Shown: positions 52,201 to 61,962 of the stretch, piece by piece | Layout of the letters: each line of letters begins with the position of its first letter | How positions within the stretch are numbered: position 1 is the stretch's first letter | Source of the DNA: Camarhynchus parvulus | Taxonomy: Eukaryota > Chordata > Aves > Passeriformes > Thraupidae | Direction: 5' to 3' | Length of the DNA stretch: 64,000 bases | Assembly (NCBI RefSeq): GCF_901933205.1 | Contig: NC_044585.1 | Location: 6,944,001-7,008,000 of the forward strand | Notes under the pieces: model-generated | What the model was told of the DNA's origin: nothing | What the model saw: only the letters and a program-made list of their open reading frames with translations | Databases searched by the model: none | Made by a program: the position numbers and the translations under genes

Positions 52201-54930
52201 TTGAAGACTACTATTCTGTCTCAGATAGATATTATTTCTTTTTCTCTAATATTCACCCTAGATAAATTGAGTGTATTTAGGAAGGCAGGATCTTGAGCCA
52301 TAGGAATAGGTTTGTTCTATGTATGAAGAATAAGTAAAGGAAGCCTCAGTCACTGTAGGATAGTACCAGCCCAGGTGCAACTGGTGCAGGTGCAATTGAA
52401 CAGAAGGTTCCTTCTGCATGGCTTGTGCGCCCCAGTTTGTAATGTGAAGGTAACTTGGTTTTGGCCTTATTTTTTTCTTGTTTTAACTTCCAGATTTCAA
52501 TGTAAAGCTGTTACTTTTTATTTGACCACTTGAACATCATACCACTCTTTAAGCAAAACTGTCTTTAGAAAAATGTCTGCATTATTGGGAAAATTCTGCC
52601 AGCAGTCTCAAACTTGGGAGAACCATTTGGCTGAAGTATTTCCAACAGGAAAATCAGAAGTCTCATGTGATACTGTGGACAACACAATTTAGATTATGTT
52701 GAATCTGTGAATGGCAAGCGCAAGATTGGTAATTCTGTGGAATCCTTGAGCCAAAGAATCTGTCTACTTTGATTATTTTTTGTAACAATCAACCACCTCT
52801 TTTGACATTTGAGAACTGATCTGAGAATTCTCATGGGATCCTTTTGACATCTTTCCATGGCTGTGAAGTCTGACAGAGATTAGATTGAGGAGAGCAGATT
52901 GCAGCAGAAAAAGTGAAAGACAAAGACATGTAATGCAAGCAAATACTAGTTTACCAATGCCCCAAAAAATGTGAAAAGGCACAGTGCAACTTAATTTAAT
53001 GAAATAAAAGTAATGAAGACTGAGCATAACATGTCTTGCAGCAGCTTTTGCTGTTGGAACAGCACAGTATGTGCTGCAGTTACTGACAGAGGAAGAATAT
53101 GAAAAAGCCACTGGCTCCACCTAATTTTCATTCTGATGAATGCAGGCTGTGAACTTTATTGGGAAGCTCACAGTTTTGTCCTTATAGGCTTGATGGCTGT
53201 ATTTTGTGTTGACAGCAGTAGTTTCTGTCCAGCCTTCAATATCTTCTATGTAAAAATCTCCTTGTCATTAGGAACTGTTTCTGTTGATAATGACACTTCA
53301 TGGTACTGTGGTTAATCCTGATTGCACCATGCAGCTGGACCTATACACTTCTAATTCAAAAGTTGGACATTTTTGTGCATGGTTGACAAATCTTCCATCA
53401 GAAGTCCAGGTGACAAAAATTTTCAGGTGAATTTTGCACCTTATTAGAGCAGATGAGATCAGTTTTAATTCTCCAGGGGTCACATCAACCTTCTGATTTA
53501 AAAATTTAACCACAATTTGAGCTTTTTTTATAATGAAAACATTGTTTTGTTAATGGATTATTATCCTTTTGTTCATAGAAGTTAGAAGTCTATTTCCCTT
53601 TAGTGTCAGTGTCTCAAAGAATCAGCTGTTGCACCATTAGTTTAAGACATAGTATTATGATTCTCTGAGAAAAAAATGCAGAATGGAAAAACTAAAACTG
53701 TTTTTTTTTTCATTTTCTAAGCACTGACTGCAGGCATTTTGATTCTCCAACTCAATGCAAAAATCTGTGTATTTGCCTCATCTGATCCTAACTGAAGCAC
53801 TGCTGTTCATGTGCATATAAATAATTTAACCTGTTTTCTGAAGTATGTGATTTCTTACTGCAGTAGTTCATTTCTACAGTCACATAAATGGGATGCCAGT
53901 GAGTCACAATATTTGTATTTTGATAGGCCCTTTGAGAGGGACAGTCTTCTGTCCTAGTGTTAGCAATTTGAGGTGACCTGACACAGCAAATGCCAGTATC
54001 AACTCCAGCTGTTTATTTAATTGTGAGATCTTTTTCCTCAGCTTTGACAGTTGAAGTGTGACGTGAATGGCTGTTTTGCAAACCGTGGGTGTTTATTAGA
54101 TGCACATTCTGAAGAGGATTGTTTTAGCATTAATAAAAGCAGTGATAATTTAAAAATCACTAAAATAATGGCTTGAGTGCAGAAGCCTGTTGTGAGGAAT
54201 TAAAAATTAGAAACTGCTTTTAGTGGAAACTATGTTCAGTTTTTGAGGGCAGCTTGCAGTGATTTAAAGCAGTTTTGGTAACCTGATCTTTGTGTTGACA
54301 CAGTACTGTAATGTTATGTCCCAATTATCACCCTATCATCACGTGTTGGTGCAGCGAGACAAACATAACGATGGAAAGATCTAACAGCAGTCTTCTGAGT
54401 AAGTTTTTAAAGTTTTATTAAAATATTATATTTCATAGCAGTATTTGGGGACCTCAAAGAGATGAGATCGGTGAAATACTGGAAGATTCTCATGTCCTGA
54501 AGTCACACATGAAACAAACACAAACATATTGTTGGTGATGAAACCAGGATGCATTATCACAATATTTTGTGTCTGATGTTGATTTCAAACCAGTGAAGAA
54601 CAAAAGAAGTAACCCTATAAATAAGTGTATCAGTAAAAGCTCAGTATTGCTCGCTGATAAAATAGAGGAAATTAGGACAGCAAGTGTTAACACTTTGGAA
54701 GTAATTTTATATAAATTATGTAAGGTATTTTCAATAATTATTTAGTAATCCCGTCTAAACACTGCAGTCAGATTTGGGACTTGTGCAGCGAACTGCTTGG
54801 TACACCGACCAGCAGAAATGGCCCTACTTTGATTTATCCTTTTTAGGTAAATCAGTCTTGTAGTAATGCAGTAGTTTTGCTGCTTAAAGATACAAAACAG
54901 CGTTTGCAGGAAAAGTGTTTTTTTTTTCGT
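49281..54930. other. TANGO2-DGCR8 intergenic spacer
   Basis: About 5.6 kb of AT-rich sequence with only short open frames on both strands. No exon, RNA gene or recognisable repeat was seen. Confidence 0.7.
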
Positions 54931-54939
54931 AGCGGGTCC

Positions 54940-55560
54940 ATACAGGGGGAAAAGGCCCGAGCGGTACCCAGGCCACACAAAGGATCCGCCCGCCCCGCCA
55001 TGGCCCGAGCCCGTGAGGGCGGGCGTCTCTCGCGTTTCTATTGGCGGAAGACGGTGACGGGCACGGGAACGGACCAATGGCAGCCGGGATTTCAAATCAG
55101 TGACCGCGGCCGCTGCGCCCGCCATTGGCTCGGCGCGCGCGGGGTCCCGCCCGCGGGCAGCGGAGGGGCCCAGCGCAGGCGTTTAAAGATGGCGGCAGCG
55201 CGGAGTGCGGGACGGCGATCGTGAGGCGGCCGGACTCGCCCTCACCCGCAGCCCCGGCACAGGAGCGGCGGGGCCGCCGGGCATGGCCCAGGTGGGTGCG
55301 GGCCCCGCGGGGTGACGGGCAGGACGGGCCTGCGCCGGCACCAACTCCTCCGCCGCACAGGCCGCAGCGCCAGCGGGCCCGCCGCGCTCCTGCCCCTGCC
55401 CGGAGCGGCCCCCGGGCGCGGAGCCCAGCGGAGCCTCTCCCCGAGCACCGACATCCCAGCGCTGGAGGCGCCGCCCTGCCCGCCGGGTATTGCCGTGCGG
55501 CGCTTCCCCTGCGCCCGGCCTGAGCGGCCTCTGCTCAGAGCTGGGTTTTGTTTTGTTCAG
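54940..55560 (+). promoter_or_regulatory. DGCR8: CpG island 3: DGCR8 promoter
   Basis: A sharp switch to CpG-rich DNA. Three CCAAT boxes, in mixed orientation, lie at 55040 (ATTGG), 55074 (CCAAT) and 55124 (ATTGG), with AAGATGGCGGC at 55186-55196. The last is a classic YY1 site, which in CpG promoters usually overlaps the transcription start. No TATA box is clear. Transcription probably starts at about 55180-55200. Open frames of 100-220 codons across the island on both strands come from GC richness and show no domain. Confidence 0.85.
55190..55291 (+). other. DGCR8: Candidate DGCR8 non-coding exon 1
   Basis: The 3' border is set by the donor GCCCAG|GTGGGT, last exon base 55291. The 5' border is inferred from the YY1-type site. 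The exon would be leader only. It contains ATGGCCCAG at its end, which spliced to 60961 gives a 14-codon uORF. The upstream ATG at 55189 gives an 11-codon frame ending at 55224, present in the mRNA only if transcription starts before it. Confidence 0.55.
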
Positions 55561-58500
55561 GATTTTTCTTTGGTTATTTTGTGTTTTGGGGGACTTTATT
55601 TTCGTTTCCCGCCTATCCCCGGCCACCTCGGGATTGTGTTCGGGAAGGAAAGGCCATGTCTGTGCCCTCGGCCTCTCCTGCCCGGGGGTGATGGGGAGCA
55701 GCGGCTGCGGCCGTGCCTCCGCTCCGGCTGTGTCCGCGGAGGGAGGCCCGGGGGGTTCCGCCGCCCGCAGCCCTTTGTACGGGGCCCGGAGCGGGGCTCG
55801 GCCCCGCAGCACGGTCGGGAAGAAAAGGCTCCAGCGTGTGTGCGGGCACACAGGGACTTGTTTAGTTCTGGTCCATTGAAGGTAACGTGATGTCTCTGTA
55901 ACTCTCAGGAGTCTTCTTAATGTGTTCTTTCTATTAATAGCGAATTACCTCCTTCAGCCTCTGAAAGGTTAATTCTCCCAGATTTCTTCACCTTTTTTTT
56001 CGGTTGGAAACAGTTCGTTATTTTTTACCTCCTTTCCTTAGGCTTCGGGTTTGTCTGCAAAGTTTGTTTGCCCGCTGAGACCTGAATACCCAGGCGTTGC
56101 TCGACCATAAACTGAACTTGGGTGAACGCATTTAATTTCTTTATTCTGTTAGGTTGTGAGTTAGAGGTCTTGGAATTAGATCTTTTGTTTTGTGATTTGA
56201 GAGGTTGTTCTGTTTGTGTAATTAAACTTCGGGGCTCCTATTTTTAATTCTGGATGAGAAGTTGGGTCACTAGGCAGCTTCTTTTGATTATCAGGATTGT
56301 TTTGCTTTTGTAGAGAAAGAGAAGGGATTTTGGTTCCTTGTGTCTGTTGTTTTTCTTTTCAAGTAAGAGGCTTACATATGATGGGAAAGGAAGAATACAT
56401 TTTCTCTCTCCTAGGCTCTGATTTTCGCCTTCTGTAAATCAATTTGTTGTCTTACATAATTAATCAAGCCATCTAAACCTTGCCAGAAAACTGCTCAAGC
56501 TCTAAAAGCAACTGTTGTTTTGCCATTTCTGAGGATGGCTTTCCAAAATTATGTACTCTGTTCGTTCTGAAATGGAATGAAGTGTTAAGAACTAGAGAAG
56601 TTCTTGAGCCTTGTCTGTATTTGCCACTGGTAATGTTATTGTTGGGCTCTGGTTGCATTTTCTTAACTGTCCTTGGTGACTGACTTACACAAAGTGGTTG
56701 TTTCCTTCAGAATCTTTCTACACTAAAGCTGATAATGAGAAGAGCTGAGTTCTTACATGCAGTATTATCTTAAAGGATATTTTCTTTTGGTACTTTCTGT
56801 TCTGGTTTAAAGAAAATAAATGCAGTCTCGTCAGGTTTTGTTTTGGATTAGTGGTTTGTTTTTTTTTAGCAGCGGTAACAAATAGGGTTAACTTATTTCT
56901 GAAGTTGTATGTGTTAAAAAGACACAGTAGGTATAATAAAAGAAGGTAGATGACTGTGAGTGAGGAATTACTTTGACTTGGGTTAATGGATCAGCTCCTC
57001 AGTTGCCATTTGTGGCTGGAGGATGAGGAGAAGGACTTTGGTTATCAAATAAGGACAGTTTGCTCTGAGCCACTCTTCCTTTTGGGGTCCACTGAATGTG
57101 AAGTAAGCAGTCTGACACGATTTCTTTTCAAAAGTGACTTTTTGAAGAGAATCTGTGGTATACTGTTCATTGCTGCAGCTACATATATTTGTAAAGAAAA
57201 TATGTTCTTTATTAAATTCATTTCTAGACTGCTGACCTGCTGTAACTGAAAGGAATTTTTGAGTTTGGGTGATGATGGTTCCAAATTTTAACATTCTGGG
57301 TTTTTTCTGCCTTGAAAAAGGATGCCCTATGCTCTGTGTATTTCTCTCCCATCCCTTTCTGTCTGATTGTGGGAATGGGCAGTGGTACTCACTAAACAAA
57401 GTTGATTTTCTTTTTTCCCTTTCTACATTTAAAGGACAGCTGTAAGACAACCAGGTTAAGATTACTCTGCTTTCTCTGGGACCTATGCAGTTTGCTGCAT
57501 TACATTTATATGCCCCCCATATCTGCATTGTTAAGTTTACTTTGTGACATGAAACTTTTTTAAATGATCAGCTAAAATAAGAGAGAGCAGTTTCAAATGT
57601 GGAAATTCCATGTGTTGGTGATGTGCAGAACATGAGCTGTGCACTCACGTTCTCAGTGCTTGTACTGCCCGGTGCAGCTGCCAGTGGTGTTCCCTCTCTT
57701 TGGAAACTGTTAATGGAACTCGGTGGAGCCTTGGAGAATAAATAAAATATGTTATTTCAGGGCAATTCAGTGAAGGATGACAATAGGAAACTGACTTATG
57801 TTCCCACATAACTTGGTATGCTGAGCCTTTTTGTGTGTGGCCGTTACGTTCCCTTGTCTGAGGCCCCTTTGGCTGTTTGTAACCTACAAGCTCATCTAAC
57901 TCGTCCTTTTGCCTTTTCTCCTTTCTGGCTTTTCAGATACGTGGTAGCTCAGTGGTTTTGTTGCTTTGTTTGGGTTTTTGGTTTTTTTTTTTTCCCAGCC
58001 CCTTATAGAAAGGGCATATTGTAATGTCAGCTGGCAGGGAAATAGATGGGAATTGGACCTGAGTTCCACTGCTCCTGCCTTGCTTTTTGTGGCTTATAGG
58101 CAGGTATTGTAGTCCACTGGAACTGTACAGCTACTGTTACCTAAAATCAAAGGAGAGAAAAAAAACCCTTGTTTTTTAGTGTTGGAATAGTAACAAACAG
58201 ACCTTTCTTTGTAAGCTTTCAGGTGTCTGGTCATGATAGGCACACCTGGCCCCAGATTTCTGCTATTACAGGGTTAATTAATTAGGGTATAACAGGTACA
58301 TCCAGGAGATTCAGTTGCCACAGTGACCCATCCCTGGGTCAGCCCCTTGGAGTTGGTCCAAGGGTTCTCTGCCCACTTCTTATTATGTCTTATTGTAGGT
58401 CCCCTACTTAGAATAATACTAAACAATATTCCAGGAATGTGTTTAGGAGGTCAACTTATTGTTCTAAAATCTAAGGGAAAGGGTAGGAAAAGTACCAGAG

Positions 58501-60960
58501 TTAATTAAGGAGCTATATAACTACATAATAGTAGTCTAGAGAGCTGCAAATATATGAAAAACATATAAAAGGCAAAAATCTTTTTGGCATCACTACCAGA
58601 CTGTTATCTTACCCTGGGGATGTGGCAGGTTCATGGCTAGAAATGAAAAAAGCTCATTTGAACCCATCTTGGTGTAGTACTTTTGTGACCCAGTATGTGC
58701 TGAGGAGCAGACAGTCCTGGCTGTGATTTGCTGTTCATCATTCAGCTATTTGTGGTTTCACAGCCAGCAAGAAAGGGAAGACAACAAGAACATAATTGTT
58801 ACCAGTGCTGAAATAGAATAACAAGGCATCTTTCCTGCAAAGAGCAGAGGTATCAGTGAACTGCCCAAGCTGGGCAGGTAAGGGTTAAGTTATGTTTTGA
58901 CATTGGTATTGTTAAAACACTTTAGCATAGGAGCAGGACATGTATCAGGGGTCTGGAAGTGGCATTTACAATCATGTTTTTAGCCTTGTTAAAAATAAGT
59001 CCTTCTTGTGGGACCAGGGAGCTCCTTGAACACAAGGGATGGTTTTGCTCTTTGAAATTCTAGAATGCTGACTTCAGTATTCCATTTCTGTGGGAATTCT
59101 GCTTGGTCTTTGCAAGATGCTTTAGAAGACTCTTTTAAGATGGAAAAATTACATGACTTAGGCGTTTAGTTTCCAGGAGTTACTGAACTCATCCTGTGAC
59201 TTTTGATTCTTTTGTTCAGAATTAAGACGCTAATGACTTACTGTGAAGAATTTAATAATTTGTCATTCACTTTTTTTTAGTTTTTTAATCTGAAGATGAG
59301 GAAATTTATAGACAAAATTATCTCTGGTGTGTTCTCTACATTATACGTTCCAGAACCTGTTGAAAGATGAAGGAATTGGTCATTGTATTGTGGTCATCTT
59401 GTAGGATAGAATGGAATTAGATATACAGAATTAATTATCTTACTGATGAATGAGCCATTCACCAATCTGAGAATTAATGTGTTGGTATCAGAGAAGATGG
59501 GATTATTTTATGGTTCTTACCATTTTTTTCCTTAGTAAATATATAGTGTATGTCAAACTCAGCATGTTGGATGTGTCACAATTTTGAGAAGGTTTAAAAA
59601 ACCCTACACACATCAAAAAACCACCACAAAATATTAATTCCTCTGCTACCCTAGCAAAACATGCTTTTTGCCATATTAGAGTTTGCTCTATATAATGCTT
59701 TCTTCCAGCTTCCAGGTAGGTAATTTCTGTATATTGCTGAATTTTAATTGATGGCATTACAACTTCTGATTGCCAGCTTTGTGCTTTGCCCCAGTTGGTG
59801 TTTGGATATTGCTGCTGGGTTTGTTCTGCCTGGGCTGGCAGAGATACATGAGAGAATTACCCTTGGTTTCTCTTAAGTCCCTCATGACAACCCAGACCTG
59901 CCCTGTTGCCTTCAATGTCACATAGCAACATGAGAGACCTTGGAGCTTGTCTTTCCAAAATACTTGGGAGTACTCTCCCTGCTAGATGGGAGTACTTTAA
60001 ACAGAGAGATTCATCCAACTGGCTGCCTGGGGCAGAGGGGCAGTGCTTCATTTCTAGCTTGTAGGAAGATTTAAACCCAGTTTGGGCTGGCATGGAGGGA
60101 CTTGGAGAAACCAAAATAAGCAGGTAAGAAATGATCCTTCTTTTCCCCAAGTGCTCATGGTCCTGCAGAGATGACAAAAGTATAATTGAAGCAGCCATCA
60201 TAGGCATGGTAGAAAGAATCACCTAATGTGAAAAATAAGCCTTAAACAAACACTCCCCATGCCCTGTAAAATTTCCTAGAGGAATTGAATACTTTTTCCA
60301 GGTTAAATTCCCTAAATGATTGGCTTCTAAATACCTTGCAAAATTAATTTAAACTTCAATGCTATATAGCTGAACCTGAATTTCTTGGACATAATGAATA
60401 AATAGTTCCATAATTGTGCAAAATACAAGATTAAATATCTAATATCTGGTTATCTAGGGAGTAATTTTCTGTGATATTTTAGTAAATTGTGAGATTTCAG
60501 AAGTAGCTGATGACTTACATTTTGAAAAGCCATGACCATAGTCTTTAAAATCTTATTGGTTTTGCAGATTGTCTTAAACTGTAAGCTAATTATCCTTTCT
60601 GCTGTGTGGGTAAGTATGGCTTGAATACCAGCTTGTTTCAGATTATGGGGGAATTTCCCCAAAATGCAGTTTTTAGTCTGTCATGCTTAATGCCCTGCCT
60701 GCTAACCAAGCAGAGATAGTCAACTAATCATAAAGGCAACTGTGTTAGTGAATTCTTGTGCTGGTGTACAGCTCGAGCAATAAAACCACTCTAGTTTTGG
60801 CCTCATTCAAGATGGTATCTGGGTACCCTGCTTTTCTCACTGTAAAAGTGTCACTCTTCTACTTGAAATTTATGCTAGAAGAGTGACAGGTTTTCTTTCT
60901 GCTTGGGATGCTTTTTTCCTCTGACAGTTTTTTTTTGTTTTGTTTTGTTTCCTCTTGTAG
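55292..60960 (+). other. DGCR8: DGCR8 intron 1
   Basis: About 5.7 kb, GC-rich at the start and AT-rich afterwards. It contains a minus-strand frame of 181 codons (56983-57528) with no recognisable domain. The intron ends in a long T/TTTTG polypyrimidine tract (60928-60957) and the acceptor TCTTGTAG. Confidence 0.75.
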
Positions 60961-61962
60961 GTTGAAAGAAGAAAAGGAGACCAGCTTGTCCAGTGAAGAT
61001 GCACTCTTAGTCCTCAGCTATTTAAGCTGAATGCATTGTGATTTCCAATAATTGAGACAGTGATTCTGAAAGCTGTCTACATTAATGAAAAGAACAATGT
61101 AGTCAGCTTAACTGAATCATCAGTGTTGCATATTGAATAGGACATGGTAAACCAATCCTGATGGACTTATGCATGTTAGGAATATAGGGATAAACATTTA
61201 TTAAAGCATTGTTTTTTTAAAAAAGTAGTTTTAAAAATGGAGAACTATGAAAATGTACCACCCCTCCCTAAAGAACCTGCAAGAGAAATGAATGTGGAGA
61301 ATCTCCCTTGTCGGCCACCTCTGCCGCCCAACGAACAGCCTCCACCGCCTCCCCTGCAAACGTCCAGTGACGCAGAGGTAATGGACGTTGGCTCTGGTGG
61401 TGATGGACAGTCAGATACCCCTGCTGGGGACACGCACAGTCTCTGCAGAACACAGCAGCTGCTCACAAAGGGATCTGCCTGCTACAAAAGTCGTCTTATC
61501 ATAGACCCCAACAGTAGCGACCAAAGCCCCAGAACTGCTCGTCACGCACCGTCAGTTCGAAAGTTCACCCCAGATCTTAAGTTACTGAAGGATGTGAAGA
61601 TTAGTGTTAGCTTTACAGAAAGCTGCAAAAGCAAAGATAGGAAAGTTCTGTACACTGGAGTTGAGCAGGATTATAAGGCAGATACGGAGTTTGGTATTAA
61701 TAATGTCAATGGGGATTTGCATGTTTGTCCTTTTGGTGGTAGTAATGGTAAAGCTGCAGGGATAGGGGGTGAAAGTGATGACAAGAAGGATGATGAAAAT
61801 GATATTGATCAGGAAAAGAGAGTGGAATTTGCAGTTCTGGATGAGCTAGAAGACTTTACCGACAATTTGATGGAAATAGATGAAGAAGGAGGAGGGTTCA
61901 CATCTAAAGCAATCGTTCAAAGAGATAAAGTGGATGAAGAAACCTTGAATTTCTCCTATGAG
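60961..61962 (+). CDS. DGCR8: DGCR8 exon 2 (5' UTR 60961-61236, CDS from 61237)
   Basis: Acceptor CCTCTTGTAG to 60960, donor TATGAG|GTAAGT after 61962. The 276-nt leader part contains the miR-3618-like hairpin. Translation starts at 61237 (AAAAATGG, with A at -3 and G at +4). The next in-frame ATG encodes Met18, so a second start is possible. 726 coding nt, phase 0 out. The miR-1306-like hairpin lies at codons 34-58. Reading through the donor gives a stop at 62041-62043, so intron 2 retention would truncate the protein at 268 residues. Confidence 0.95.
61055..61135 (+). ncRNA. MIR3618: miR-3618-like hairpin in the DGCR8 5' UTR
   Basis: The core stem GCTG-T-CTACATT (61072-61083) pairs with AATGTAG-T-CAGC (61096-61107) around a 12-nt loop, with a single T/T mismatch. 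An outer helix GTGATTC (61060-61066) with GAATCAT (61114-61120) extends it to a pri-miRNA-length stem. TGTCTACATTAATGAAAAGA at 61074-61093 matches the human miR-3618 mature sequence as I remember it, with one difference near its 3' end (position 61094). In mammals this hairpin lies in the same place, the DGCR8 5' UTR, and is cut by the Microprocessor as feedback on DGCR8 mRNA. That mature miRNA is made in this species is inference. Confidence 0.85.

Noticed and set aside
54742..55890. Frames of 115-222 codons in both directions around the DGCR8 promoter
   Set aside because: CpG-island by-products that overlap the promoter and each other, with no recognisable domain.
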